The notes: generated by a model not told the origin, from the letters alone. Numbered from the stretch's first letter, positions 20,164 to 30,324 are shown. The stretch is DNA of 64,000 bases from an uncultured Pelagibacteraceae bacterium (GCA_902636075.1 CACPQM010000004.1:50100-114099); one strand, 5' to 3'. Program-made: numbers and translations.

Positions 20164-21265
20164 TTTAAATCAACAAGACCTTCAAAAATCTTTAAATTAT
20201 TGTCAGGGAGTAATTGAAAAAAGAAGTACTTTACCGATACTTTCAAATGTATTATTGGATGTAAGTAATGGGAGACTAACAATTACAGCTACTGATCTTG
20301 ATTTAATTTTTATTCATCAAATTCCTAACGTAGAAATATCAGAGGAGGGTAGAACTACTTCATCATCCTCAATAATGTATGATATTGTAAGAAAGTTTTC
20401 CTCCGGGAGCAAAATAAATTTTTCTAACCGCAGTGAAAATAAGTTGCTTTTAGAGTCTGATAAATCCGTTTTTAATTTAAATTGTATAAGTGCATCTGAA
20501 TTTCCACTAACCGATGAAAATTTTAATGAAAATGAGTTTACAATTAAATCAAAAGAACTACTGAAACTTTTAAATAAATGTAAATTTTCTGTATCCAATG
20601 ATGAAACTAGACATTATTTAAGTGGAATTTGCTTACATCAAACAGAGTCAGATGATAAAAATTTTCTAACTGCCGCAGCTACAGACAGCCATAGAATGTC
20701 CATTTCAAAGATTAGACTTCAAAATAAAATCCAATTTGATCAGATAATCTTACCAAAAAAGACTATTTTCCAACTTTGCTCATTATTAGAGGACTATGAG
20801 GGTAATGTTAAAATATCGAATATAAAATCAAAAATTAAATTTGAAATTAACAATAGTGTATTGATATCCAAACTTATAGATGGAAAATTTCCTAATTACG
20901 TTCAGGTAGTACCCAAAGAAAACCAAAAAAAATTAGAAATTGATCTAAAATCATTTTTAAATTCAGTGGATAGAGTTGCATCAGTTTCATTAGATAAAAA
21001 AGATGGTGTAAAATTTAATCTCTCAAAAGATAATCTAGATCTTTCAGTTAATAATACAAACAGTGGTGATGGTAAAGAAAGTTTAAGTGTTAAGTTTGAT
21101 TACGAGCTAGATATAAGCTTTAATTCTAAGTATTTAATTGATGTTGCTTCCCAATTAGATGGAGATAACATTGAAATTTATTTAAAGGATACAGGTTCGC
21201 CAGCTTTAATTAGAGATCCAGGTGATTACGATAGTATTTATGTTGTAATGCCAATGAAAGGTTAA
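20153..21265 (+). CDS. dnaN: DNA polymerase III beta subunit (sliding clamp)
   Basis: 370 aa; KRSTLPILSNVLL, C-terminal YVVMPMKG; overlaps dnaA end by 11 nt. Confidence 0.98.
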   Translation: MKFSLNQQDLQKSLNYCQGVIEKRSTLPILSNVLLDVSNGRLTITATDLDLIFIHQIPNVEISEEGRTTSSSSIMYDIVRKFSSGSKINFSNRSENKLLLESDKSVFNLNCISASEFPLTDENFNENEFTIKSKELLKLLNKCKFSVSNDETRHYLSGICLHQTESDDKNFLTAAATDSHRMSISKIRLQNKIQFDQIILPKKTIFQLCSLLEDYEGNVKISNIKSKIKFEINNSVLISKLIDGKFPNYVQVVPKENQKKLEIDLKSFLNSVDRVASVSLDKKDGVKFNLSKDNLDLSVNNTNSGDGKESLSVKFDYELDISFNSKYLIDVASQLDGDNIEIYLKDTGSPALIRDPGDYDSIYVVMPMKG

Positions 21266-21972
21266 TTCATCAAACTTAATTCATTATATATTTTATCTTC
21301 TATATAACTTATAAAGTCAGCTGAGCTCATTCCAGGTTTTACTATTGGAAGAATTGATATTATTATTTTTTCTTTAGTTTTTAATTTTCCATTTTTTGGC
21401 CACACAATACCAGAGTTTATAGCTACTGGCTGGCAATTTATTTTTAATTCATCATAAATTCTTCCAACTCCTTTTTTAAAAGGAACTTTTTCACCTGGTA
21501 AAACTCTTGTTCCTTGTGGAAATATAATTAATGGTCTTTCAGAAATTTTTACAGAATTTTTAATTTTATCAATTAAACCTAAATTATCCTTACTGATTTT
21601 ATTTCTATTAATTGATAATGAACCTATCTTTTTTAAATACCATCCAAATAAAGGTATTTTTATTAACTCATGTTTTAAAATAAATATTGGTGAATTAAAA
21701 ATAGTTTGTAAGTAAAATGTCTCAAATATTGATTGGTGTGAGCAAGCAATAAAAAATTTTTCATTTTTAATTATATTTTCTTTTCCTTTAATAATAATTT
21801 TTGTTTGTAAAAAAATTTTAAGACATATTGCAGCCCACTTTCCCATTATTTTGCCACCAAATAAAACTACTTTGGTTGGCATTACAAGTGATGGAAGGAA
21901 TACTATTGAAATTATAGATATACCTAGAAAGAAAAAAAATAAAAATAGCAGTTTTCTTATCATCTTTGTCAA
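21262..21972 (-). CDS. plsC: 1-acyl-sn-glycerol-3-phosphate acyltransferase
   Basis: HQSIFETFYL (HX4D/E-like) and FPQGTR motifs; N-terminal TM. Confidence 0.9.
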   Translation of the reverse strand: MTKMIRKLLFLFFFFLGISIISIVFLPSLVMPTKVVLFGGKIMGKWAAICLKIFLQTKIIIKGKENIIKNEKFFIACSHQSIFETFYLQTIFNSPIFILKHELIKIPLFGWYLKKIGSLSINRNKISKDNLGLIDKIKNSVKISERPLIIFPQGTRVLPGEKVPFKKGVGRIYDELKINCQPVAINSGIVWPKNGKLKTKEKIIISILPIVKPGMSSADFISYIEDKIYNELSLMN

Positions 21973-21975
21973 AAA

Positions 21976-23190
21976 CTAAATTATATCTTTTAGCTTTTGT
22001 CTTTTTTTTATTACGTTCATTTTGGAGCCTTTAATTAATATTTCAGCAGGCTTAGGTCTAATGTTATAATTCGAAGATAAGGATGAGCCATAAGCTCCTA
22101 CATCACAAATAATAATATAGTCTTTCTCATTTAATTTTTGAAATTTATTTGTAGTTAAGAATCTATCTGTAGTTTCACAAATCGGACCAACAAAATCATA
22201 GCTTTTGCTTATCATTTTATTAGTTTTTTTTAATGGAATAATTTTATGCTTTGCCCCATACAAAGCAGGTCTCATAAAATCATTCATAGCCGCATCTAAA
22301 ATAATAAAATCTTTTTTAGAACTTTCTTTGATATAGATTATTTTTGTAATTAAAATTGCTGTATCACCAATAATAGATCTGCCAGGTTCAAATATAATTT
22401 TTGTTTTATGTTTTTTTAAAAATTTTTTAATAATTTGATTATATTTTTTATAATTAAATTTTTTATTGTCCTTGTTGTAATCAATTCCTATTCCACCACC
22501 AAGATCTATATATTCAAAGTTAAAGTGAATTTTTTGTATTAATTTGTCCAAGACATTAAGCATTTTTTGATAAGGTTTATGATCTAGGATTTGACTTCCG
22601 ATATGAACACTTAAACATTTTAGATTTAAAAATTTTGAATTTTTAATATATTTTAAAACTTCAATAAATGTTTTTTCATTAATACCAAATTTATTTTCTT
22701 TTTTACCAGTTGAAATTTGTTTAAGTGTTTTTGCATCAGTATTTGGATTTAATCTAATTCCAATATCTACTAATTTATTTTTAGATTTTGCAATACTTTC
22801 AATTTCTAATATTTCGCTTTTAGACTCGCTATTAATTAATAAAATATTTTTATCTATTGCATAAATTAATTCTGATCTAGTTTTACCCACTCCAGAAAAA
22901 ACAATTTTTTTTGAATTTATTCCTGCCTTAAGAGCAATCATTAACTCGCCTTTAGAAACAACATCAGCTCCTAAACCGTTTCGTTTAATTATTTTGAGTA
23001 TTTCAAGATTACAGTTTGATTTTGTTGAAAAACATATAATCGGAGAAAATGATTTAAAGCTATTCTTGAAGTTATTTATATTTTCATTAATTTTTTTCTC
23101 AGAGTAGCAAAAAATTGGTGTTTCAAACTTTTTAATTACCTTAGTAAGTCTGGATTTTTCAACTGTAAAAATATTATTGATATATTTCAT
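21976..23190 (-). CDS. lysA: Diaminopimelate decarboxylase
   Basis: PLP fold type III; CFSTKSNCNLEILK, HIGSQILD, EPGRSIIGD, CDVGAYGSSLSSNYN. Confidence 0.96.
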   Translation of the reverse strand: MKYINNIFTVEKSRLTKVIKKFETPIFCYSEKKINENINNFKNSFKSFSPIICFSTKSNCNLEILKIIKRNGLGADVVSKGELMIALKAGINSKKIVFSGVGKTRSELIYAIDKNILLINSESKSEILEIESIAKSKNKLVDIGIRLNPNTDAKTLKQISTGKKENKFGINEKTFIEVLKYIKNSKFLNLKCLSVHIGSQILDHKPYQKMLNVLDKLIQKIHFNFEYIDLGGGIGIDYNKDNKKFNYKKYNQIIKKFLKKHKTKIIFEPGRSIIGDTAILITKIIYIKESSKKDFIILDAAMNDFMRPALYGAKHKIIPLKKTNKMISKSYDFVGPICETTDRFLTTNKFQKLNEKDYIIICDVGAYGSSLSSNYNIRPKPAEILIKGSKMNVIKKRQKLKDII

Positions 23191-23338
23191 TTTTTTTTGG
23201 AATTTTAAATATGTTATTTATGTTATTAAGTTTAATAACATCATTATTTACTGATGCCTCATATTTTGGTTCATTTTTTCTTCCACACGAAGTTAACAAA
23301 ATTAGGCACATAGATATTAAAATTATTTTTTTAATCAT
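23174..23338 (-). CDS. Small lipoprotein, LptM/YifL-like
   Basis: Not in supplied ORF list; MIKKIILISMCLILLTSCGRKNEPKYEASVNNDVIKLNNINNIFKIPKKNEIYQ*; lipobox LTSC followed by G-R-K-x-E-P; located between argH and lysA, overlapping the lysA start. Confidence 0.75.
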   Translation of the reverse strand: MIKKIILISMCLILLTSCGRKNEPKYEASVNNDVIKLNNINNIFKIPKKNEIYQ

Positions 23339-23340
23339 AC

Positions 23341-24729
23341 TTATTTCCTCTTATAACTTAGTATCATTTTCTTAATGTTGTCGAAAGAGGTTCCTCCATA
23401 TGAAACTTTAGAATTAACAGATTTTTTTAATTCAAATACTTTAAGAACATCAGATGTTAAACTTTTTTCAATTTTATTTATCTCTTTTATTGTAAGCTCC
23501 GATAATTTTTTTTTATTTTTTTCAGCAAAATTTATAATTTTAGCTGTTTGTAGATACGCTTTTCTAAACGGATAATTTAACTCTCTAACCATATAATCTG
23601 CCAAATCTGTCGCTGTAATGAAGCCACTTTCTGCAAGTTTAAGCATTCTTTTTTTATCTGGTGAAAAATTTTTAAGAACATCATTTAATATAATTAAGGA
23701 ATTTTTTAATTGATCAAATGATTTAAAAACAATTTCTTTATCATCTTGCAAATCCTTAAAATAAGAAAGAGGCAACCCCTTTAATGTTGTAAGCATAGAA
23801 AATAGATTTCCAAACATGAAACCTGTTTTGCCTCTTAAATATTCTAGAGGATCAGGATTTTTTTTCTGAGGCATGATAGATGACCCAGTTACAATTTTAT
23901 CATTCAAATTAATAAGTTTAAAAGCATCTGAATTCCAGATGATAAACTCCTCTGCAATCCTAGAGATATGAACAGCACATGCTGAACAAGAATAAAGAAA
24001 ATCAATTACAAAATCTCTGTCAGAGACAGTGTCAATTGAGTTTTTAGTTGGTCTCTGAAAACCCAATTTTTTTGAAGTATAAAATCTATCAATTTTAAAA
24101 GAAGTACCTGTTAAAGCAGCTGCACCAAGTGGATTTTCATTAAGACCCTCTAAATTATTTATAAATCTATTTTTGTCTCTGTTAAACATTTCTAAGTACG
24201 CCATCAAGTAATGAGCAAAAGAAACTGGTTGTGCATTTTTAAGGTGTGTTAAACCAGGCATAATTGTTTCAACATTTTTTTCTGCTTTTTTTAAAATATT
24301 TTTAATTGTTACATCAATATTTTTAATAATCTCCTTATTAGCTTTTCTTAACCAAATTTTAAAATCTGTAACTACTTGATCATTTCTTGATCTTGCGGTG
24401 TGAATATAACCAGCATCTTCTCCAATTAGTTCAAAGAGCCTATGTTCTATATTCATATGAATATCCTCAAGCTTATCATCAAAAAAAAATTTTTTTTTTA
24501 TAATTTCGTTCTTAATTCTATTCAAACCCCATACTATCTTATTTTTAATTTTAAAATTTATAATTTTTTGTCTAAACAGCATCTCGACATGTACGATTGA
24601 AGCTTCAATATCCTCTTTGAATAATCTTTTATCAATTGCTATTGATCCACCAACCTTTTTAAAAAGGTTTTTTGACTCCTTCTTAATTCTTGTGTTCCAA
24701 ATTGGTTGATTGTTTTTATTTTTACTCAT
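23341..24729 (-). CDS. argH: Argininosuccinate lyase
   Basis: GEDAGYIHTARSRNDQVVTD, GSSIMPQKKNPD signature. Confidence 0.97.
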   Translation of the reverse strand: MSKNKNNQPIWNTRIKKESKNLFKKVGGSIAIDKRLFKEDIEASIVHVEMLFRQKIINFKIKNKIVWGLNRIKNEIIKKKFFFDDKLEDIHMNIEHRLFELIGEDAGYIHTARSRNDQVVTDFKIWLRKANKEIIKNIDVTIKNILKKAEKNVETIMPGLTHLKNAQPVSFAHYLMAYLEMFNRDKNRFINNLEGLNENPLGAAALTGTSFKIDRFYTSKKLGFQRPTKNSIDTVSDRDFVIDFLYSCSACAVHISRIAEEFIIWNSDAFKLINLNDKIVTGSSIMPQKKNPDPLEYLRGKTGFMFGNLFSMLTTLKGLPLSYFKDLQDDKEIVFKSFDQLKNSLIILNDVLKNFSPDKKRMLKLAESGFITATDLADYMVRELNYPFRKAYLQTAKIINFAEKNKKKLSELTIKEINKIEKSLTSDVLKVFELKKSVNSKVSYGGTSFDNIKKMILSYKRK

Positions 24730-24752
24730 GATATTTATTTATTCTAAATTGT

Positions 24753-25283
24753 ATGAAAATCATTTTTTTTAATTATCTTATAATAATATTTTACTTAATA
24801 TCATCTAACGTCTTATATTCAATAGAGCGTCCAGAAATTAAGAATCTTATAGTACATAAAGATAAGAAAAAAATTGAAAATATAGAATTTATTAAATCTG
24901 AAGGTGAAAAAGTTAGTTTAAATAATTATAAATCAAACCCATTAATAATAAATTTTTGGGCTACCTGGTGTGCTCCATGTAAAAAAGAAATGCCATCTTT
25001 GGATAAACTTAAAACTTTAAATGAATTTAAAAATATCAATATAGTCCCAATTAATATTGGTGGTGATAGTTATAAAAAATCAAAAGAGTTTTTTGATGAA
25101 ATCAAAATTAAGAATTTAGATATATTTACAGGATCTGGACCGGAGTTTTCACAATTATTTAAGTTAAGAGGATTGCCCACGACAATTTTAATAGACCGAA
25201 ACGGTTTTGAAGTTGGAAGAATTGTTGGCTATATTGACTTTAATGATCAATCTTTACTTAACTGGTTAATTAAAAACTTATGA
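24753..25283 (+). CDS. TlpA-like thioredoxin-family protein
   Basis: Signal/TM then NFWATWCAPCKKEMPSL and GLPTTILIDRNG. Confidence 0.92.
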   Translation: MKIIFFNYLIIIFYLISSNVLYSIERPEIKNLIVHKDKKKIENIEFIKSEGEKVSLNNYKSNPLIINFWATWCAPCKKEMPSLDKLKTLNEFKNINIVPINIGGDSYKKSKEFFDEIKIKNLDIFTGSGPEFSQLFKLRGLPTTILIDRNGFEVGRIVGYIDFNDQSLLNWLIKNL

Positions 25284-25936
25284 AATTTTCTTTGAATACA
25301 ACAATAATAAAACCAGAAAATAATGAGGAAATTAATAGTGCAGTAATTTTACTTCATGGATATGGAGGTGATGGCAAAGACATCAGTATGCTTTCCTTAA
25401 ATTGGAAAAGATTTTTGAAAAATACAGTTTTTTTATGTCCCGATGCTCATGAAGTGTGCAGTATAAATCCATCAGGGTTCCAATGGTTTAATTTAAATAA
25501 TGAGGATCTAGAATATACTCTTCAAGAATCAAAAAAAGCAGAAAACGTTCTTAAAAATTATATTTTAGAAGTAAGTGAATATTTTAATTTAGAATATTCA
25601 CAAATTTGTATTTCTGGTTTCAGTCAAGGATGTATGATGTCATTAAATGTTGGCCTTATATCAGAAAAAGAATTTAGTTGTATTGTAGGATTTTCTGGAA
25701 GAATCATAAATATGGAAGACCTTTCTTCAAGAATTAAAAATAAAACAAATATTTTAATGATACATGGTGAAAATGATCCAATTGTCCCTCCAAATAATTT
25801 ACTAGAAGCTAAGGATTTCTTTATTAGAAATAAAATTAAAATTGAAACATTAATGATCAAAAATTGTGATCACCATATACCCATGGAGGCATCAAGTGCG
25901 GCATTAAACTTTATTAAAAAAAAATTAATTAGTTAA
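25280..25936 (+). CDS. Phospholipase/carboxylesterase (alpha/beta hydrolase)
   Basis: LLHGYGGDGKD, SGFSQGCMMSL, HGENDPIVP. Confidence 0.88.
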   Translation: MKFSLNTTIIKPENNEEINSAVILLHGYGGDGKDISMLSLNWKRFLKNTVFLCPDAHEVCSINPSGFQWFNLNNEDLEYTLQESKKAENVLKNYILEVSEYFNLEYSQICISGFSQGCMMSLNVGLISEKEFSCIVGFSGRIINMEDLSSRIKNKTNILMIHGENDPIVPPNNLLEAKDFFIRNKIKIETLMIKNCDHHIPMEASSAALNFIKKKLIS

Positions 25937-25982
25937 TAAATATTTAATATAACATTAGATATGTTGATAAAAAATTTATTTA

Positions 25983-26567
25983 ATGTATGTTTTAATCATG
26001 ATTGAGCTCTCTGATAAAAATATCTCTTTAGAAAAATGTCCTGCATTAGTTTTAAATGCAGATTATAGACCTTTAAGTTATTATCCACTTTCATTATGGA
26101 GTTGGCAAGATTCAATTAAATCTGTTTTCTTAGATAGAGTTTCAATTGTTAGTTATTATGACAGACAAATCAGAAGTCCTTCGTTTAGTATGAAACTTCC
26201 AAGTGTAATTGCACTAAAATCTTACATAAGACCTCTATCAAATCCTAACTTTACTAGGTTTAATGTATTTTTAAGAGATAAGTTTAGCTGCCAATATTGT
26301 GGTAGCAAAAATGAACTTACATTTGATCACTTACTGCCAAGATCAAAAGGTGGCAAAACCAATTGGGATAATGTTGTAACAGCTTGCTCGTCCTGCAATG
26401 TTAAAAAAGGAGGAAGACTCATTAAGAATTCAGGTATGACATTAAACCAATGGCCCTTTCAGCCTACCACAGAGGATCTTCATAAAAATGGTAAGAATTT
26501 TCCACCAAACTTTTTACATAAAAGTTGGATGGACTATTTGTATTGGGATGTTGAACTTGAACCGTAA
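25983..26567 (+). CDS. HNH endonuclease family protein
   Basis: CQYCGSKNELTFDHLLPRSKGGKTNWDNVVTACSSCNVKKGGR. Confidence 0.92.
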   Translation: MYVLIMIELSDKNISLEKCPALVLNADYRPLSYYPLSLWSWQDSIKSVFLDRVSIVSYYDRQIRSPSFSMKLPSVIALKSYIRPLSNPNFTRFNVFLRDKFSCQYCGSKNELTFDHLLPRSKGGKTNWDNVVTACSSCNVKKGGRLIKNSGMTLNQWPFQPTTEDLHKNGKNFPPNFLHKSWMDYLYWDVELEP

Positions 26568-27101
26568 CTAAATTTTTTCAGAAATTTTTATTGCAACCTT
26601 AGAGCCTGTTTTAATTACTTTGTCCATAATGGAATAGAGACCTTTTTTTGTGGCCCCTTCCTCATAAGCTATATCTTTATGATCCAATTCATCTTGTCTA
26701 AATTTTATTATTTTTTCTTTTAAATCTTTTTCATCTACCTCTATTTGATCAATTTGACTTTTGTAATGTTCATCAATAACCTCTTCAACAGAAGCTGTAC
26801 ATAACATTGCAGCCTTTTTTCCAAGTATTGTTGAACTAAATCCAAGACCCAATCCAAGTAAATCCCATAATGGTAGTAATTTAGTTGGTTTTATATTTCT
26901 TTTTTCTATTTCATCTTCAAAAAAATTCGAGTGTTCCTGCTCATGCTTTTTCATTTCACTAATAGTTTGTTTTAAATCATCATTTTTTACAATAGTATTT
27001 AGTGCAAGCAATTGACCTTCATAAATTTTAATTGCCCCTCTTTCTCCAGCATGATCTACTCTTATAAATTCTTCCAATTTTTTTTTATTAGTTTTTTTCA
27101 T
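26568..27101 (-). CDS. coq7: Ubiquinone biosynthesis hydroxylase Coq7 family
   Basis: IRVDHAGERGAIKIYEGQL, EXXH motifs (MKKHEQEHSNFF; DELDHKDIA). Confidence 0.93.
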   Translation of the reverse strand: MKKTNKKKLEEFIRVDHAGERGAIKIYEGQLLALNTIVKNDDLKQTISEMKKHEQEHSNFFEDEIEKRNIKPTKLLPLWDLLGLGLGFSSTILGKKAAMLCTASVEEVIDEHYKSQIDQIEVDEKDLKEKIIKFRQDELDHKDIAYEEGATKKGLYSIMDKVIKTGSKVAIKISEKI

Positions 27102-27567
27102 AAGCTAATGTTCTAATTGAAAAAATAACAATTAAAATTGAAAAAATTGTATTAATTGCCGCTAGTGAAATTCCAAGAATTTTAAAAGTAGCATCTTTAC
27201 AGTTAACAGGCATATTTTTGTTAAGAGTCTCTAGTAATTTCGATTTATTTAAAATATCTGATGATCCACTTGTGCAGGCTGAGAGCTCATCAAATATACT
27301 ATTCTCAATTCCAAAATGATACCCAGATAGTATGGCGCTCAAAGTAAATATCATAATTGTAACTATTAAAATTTGATCATTGTTTGAATAGTTAAATCCA
27401 ATAACGCTTACAAATATTGCAGCTAGGTAAGGTAACCTCTGGTAAATACATAGCTTACATGGTTGATACTGCAATATATACTCAATGTATAATGCTGAAA
27501 TTATTGAAATTGATGAGATAAAAAAAATAATCAAATAAAAATTTTTTCTATTTGGAAATAGGATCAT
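27088..27567 (-). CDS. dsbB: Disulfide bond formation protein DsbB
   Basis: YQPCKLCIYQRLPY and four TM segments. Confidence 0.88.
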   Translation of the reverse strand: MILFPNRKNFYLIIFFISSISIISALYIEYILQYQPCKLCIYQRLPYLAAIFVSVIGFNYSNNDQILIVTIMIFTLSAILSGYHFGIENSIFDELSACTSGSSDILNKSKLLETLNKNMPVNCKDATFKILGISLAAINTIFSILIVIFSIRTLAYEKN

Positions 27568-27569
27568 AT

Positions 27570-28178
27570 TTAATTAACAAAATTATTTAAAAATTTATAT
27601 ATAAAATAAGCAAAAATAATAAAAACAACTGATAGCAAAATAGTGAATTTTAAAAGTTTTTTTTCAATAATTTTTTTCATTGTAGCTCCAAAGTTTCCAA
27701 TTAAAAATGCTATCAAAAAAAAGCGTGAACCTCTGGTTAAAACAGAAATGATAATAAAATAAAAAATATTGAAGTTAATAAAACCACTTGTAATTGTTAG
27801 TAGCTTGAAAGGTACTGGAGAAAAACCAGCAATTGCTAAAAGAGTAATCCAGGCAATAACACCACCATCTGAAGATACTTTATCTTTTAAAAACGAAGCA
27901 TCATCTACACCATAAATCTCAAAAATTTTAAGGCCAATTTCGTTAAAGAAAACATACCCAATAAAATAACCAAGGCATGCTCCCAAAATAGATCCTATAG
28001 TTGCAATTAATGCAATTCTAATCCATTCATGTTTTCGAGCTATTGTCATAGGAATTATCAAAACATCGGGTGGTATTGGGAATATAAAACTTTCAATAAA
28101 AGATATAAATCCCAAAATAGATTTGGATCTTTTATGACCCGCTAGTTTGATAGTTTTATTGTACAGTTCTTTAAACAT
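27570..28178 (-). CDS. DedA/YqaA (SNARE-associated/VTT) family membrane protein
   Basis: FIESFIFPIPPDVLIIPMTIARKHEW, GSILGACLGYFIGY. Confidence 0.85.
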   Translation of the reverse strand: MFKELYNKTIKLAGHKRSKSILGFISFIESFIFPIPPDVLIIPMTIARKHEWIRIALIATIGSILGACLGYFIGYVFFNEIGLKIFEIYGVDDASFLKDKVSSDGGVIAWITLLAIAGFSPVPFKLLTITSGFINFNIFYFIIISVLTRGSRFFLIAFLIGNFGATMKKIIEKKLLKFTILLSVVFIIFAYFIYKFLNNFVN

Positions 28179-28235
28179 ATTTTCTTTTAATATAATAAAT
28201 GATTTAATACTATTAGTTAAAATATACTAAGTTTT

Positions 28236-28322
28236 GGGCGAATGGCGGAACTGGTAGACGCGTTGGACTCAAAATCCAATAGTAGCAATACTGTGAGAGT
28301 TCGATTCTCTCTTTGCCCACCA
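28236..28322 (+). tRNA. tRNA-Leu (anticodon CAA), CCA encoded
   Basis: GGGCGAA acceptor pairs with TTTGCCC; anticodon stem TTGGA/TCCAA with loop CTCAAAA; long variable arm; GTTCGATTC T-loop; ACCA 3' end. Confidence 0.95.
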
Positions 28323-28329
28323 AGAAATT

Positions 28330-30030
28330 ATGAGTACACAAAATATTAATAATTTAGTCGAACTGTTTTTTACTAGTTATAAAAAACAAAAAAAAGATAA
28401 TATTCTTTTAACATCCTTAAAAGACAACAGTAATTGTTTTACATGGGAAAAAACATTTCATTCAATTAAAAAACTTTCCTCAGAAATTAAAAAATATGCA
28501 AATAAAGGTGATAGATGTTTACTAATATCTGAAAATAGACCTGAGTGGTTTATAACTGATCTTTCAATAATGTTATCTGAAGCTATTACTGTTCCAGCTT
28601 ATACAACTTATGCAGAGAAAGATTATGAATATATAATTGAAAATTGTAATCCAAAATTAATCTTTGTTTCTAATCAAGAACAATTTAATAAAGTTAAAGA
28701 AATTATAAAAAAAAAGAGTTTTGTTGCAAAAATATTTTCTTTTGAACAATTAGATATAGACTCTGAGAGTTATATCAATGTTAATAAATTATTTTCTAAT
28801 TTAGATTACCAAGATTTAAATATTCCAGACTTATCAATTAAAAGAAATAATCCAGCTTGCATTATCTATACATCAGGAACACAAGGTAATCCAAAAGGTG
28901 TAATCTTAAGTCATGGTGGAATTTTAAATAATTGTGATGGTGCACTAGATATATTAAAACCTTTACTAACAGATCAGACTAGATTTTTAACTTGGTTACC
29001 TCTTTCACATTCTTATGAACATACAGTTCAATTTGTTCAAATAAGTGTTGGAGCAAAAATATTCTATGCAGAAAGTATTGAAAAATTAATTAAAAATATG
29101 AACGATTGTAAACCTCAACTAATGACAGCTGTACCTAGATTTTACCAAAATTTATTTCAAAAGATTAATGCAAGTTTTAATAAAGCCACAGGTTTTAAGA
29201 AAAAATTAATACTAAAGATGTTAGAACTAGGAGCTAAAAAAATAAATAAACAATCTTTAACAATTTTTGAAAAATTAATTGATAATATTTTAGAAAAAAT
29301 AGTGAGAAAAAAAATTAAAAGTCAATTTGGAGGTGAGCTCAAAACCTTCGTTTCAGGTGGAGGAGCACTTGATAAAGAAGTTGGTATTTTTTTAAATGCA
29401 ATAGGTTTGCCTACGTTACAAGGTTATGGATTAACTGAGACTTCTCCAGTTGTAAGTTGTAACCCAATTAATGATATTAGGGTTGAGACTGTAGGGCCAC
29501 CATTTAAGGGAAATGAAGTTAAAATAGCTTCAGATGGCGAGATTTTAGTAAAAGGTGAAAATGTAATGCTAGGATACTGGGACAATGAAGAGGAAACTAA
29601 TAAAGTTTTAAAAGACGGATGGCTTCATACTGGAGATATAGGAATATTTGAAAATGGTTATTTAAAAATAACAGATAGAAAAAAAGATATTTTGATTACA
29701 CCTGGTGGAGATAATATTTCTCCAGTCAAAATTGAAAACGAATTATTAAATTCTAAATTTATCGATCAATCAATTGTTTATGGAGATAATAAACCTTTTT
29801 TAGTAGCTCTATTAGTTTTATCCGATGAAAATTCTAACATTTCAAAAGATCAAATAGAAAAAGAAATTGAAAACATAAATAAAAATCTTTCTAAAATAGA
29901 AAATATAAGAAAATTTTTTATTGTTAATGAAAAATTTTCAATTGAAAATGGAATGTTAACTCCAACTTTAAAACTTAAAAGATATAAAATTATTCAAAAA
30001 TATAAAAAAGAATTTGAAAAACTTTATTAA
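28330..30030 (+). CDS. Long-chain acyl-CoA synthetase (AMP-forming)
   Basis: IIYTSGTQGNPKGVILSHGG, GYGLTETSPVVS, GWLHTGDIG. Confidence 0.92.
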   Translation: MSTQNINNLVELFFTSYKKQKKDNILLTSLKDNSNCFTWEKTFHSIKKLSSEIKKYANKGDRCLLISENRPEWFITDLSIMLSEAITVPAYTTYAEKDYEYIIENCNPKLIFVSNQEQFNKVKEIIKKKSFVAKIFSFEQLDIDSESYINVNKLFSNLDYQDLNIPDLSIKRNNPACIIYTSGTQGNPKGVILSHGGILNNCDGALDILKPLLTDQTRFLTWLPLSHSYEHTVQFVQISVGAKIFYAESIEKLIKNMNDCKPQLMTAVPRFYQNLFQKINASFNKATGFKKKLILKMLELGAKKINKQSLTIFEKLIDNILEKIVRKKIKSQFGGELKTFVSGGGALDKEVGIFLNAIGLPTLQGYGLTETSPVVSCNPINDIRVETVGPPFKGNEVKIASDGEILVKGENVMLGYWDNEEETNKVLKDGWLHTGDIGIFENGYLKITDRKKDILITPGGDNISPVKIENELLNSKFIDQSIVYGDNKPFLVALLVLSDENSNISKDQIEKEIENINKNLSKIENIRKFFIVNEKFSIENGMLTPTLKLKRYKIIQKYKKEFEKLY

Positions 30031-30138
30031 AAAGTTTTATAAAACACTTTATTAATAGCGATTTATTTAACTTTTTTTTTATTTTATAAAATAATAAAAA
30101 AATAATTTTTAATTAATTTTTTAAAAATAATTATATGT

Positions 30139-30167
30139 TTGACATAACTATTCAAAAAAAATAAAAA
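30139..30167 (+). promoter_or_regulatory. Candidate sigma70 promoter for the Lys-rich mini-protein
   Basis: TTGACA (30139-30144), 17-nt spacer, TAAAAA (30162-30167). Confidence 0.5.
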
Positions 30168-30175
30168 TTACTAAC

Positions 30176-30198
30176 AAACGAATCATAAAGATTCGTTT
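30176..30198 (+). promoter_or_regulatory. Perfect inverted repeat/hairpin at the predicted 5' end of the mini-protein mRNA
   Basis: AAACGAATC-ATAAA-GATTCGTTT, 9-bp stem, 5-nt loop. Confidence 0.75.
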
Positions 30199-30218
30199 AT
30201 AAAAAAAGGGAGCTAAAG

Positions 30219-30302
30219 ATGGCTAAAAGAAGAAAAAAAGCTGCTAAAAAGAAAACTAAGAAAAAAGCTAAGAAAAAAGCTAAGAAGAAAAAAAGAAGAT
30301 AG
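30219..30302 (+). CDS. 27-aa Lys/Arg/Ala-rich histone-H1-tail-like mini-protein
   Basis: Not in supplied ORF list; MAKRRKKAAKKKTKKKAKKKAKKKKRR*; RBS-like GGGAGC upstream, own promoter and terminator. Confidence 0.7.
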   Translation: MAKRRKKAAKKKTKKKAKKKAKKKKRR

Positions 30303-30324
30303 TTTAGTATTCTTTTTAATTGAT

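Noticed and set aside
25983-26567. HNH endonuclease as a restriction/defence or homing element
   Set aside because: Single compact gene with normal context, no intron, methylase or repeats nearby; this HNH family is common as a stand-alone gene in alphaproteobacteria.
30219-30302. Possibility that the A-rich repeat is just a low-complexity repeat rather than a gene
   Set aside because: Kept as a CDS candidate because promoter, RBS, ATG, stop and terminator are correctly ordered, but conservation was not testable here.
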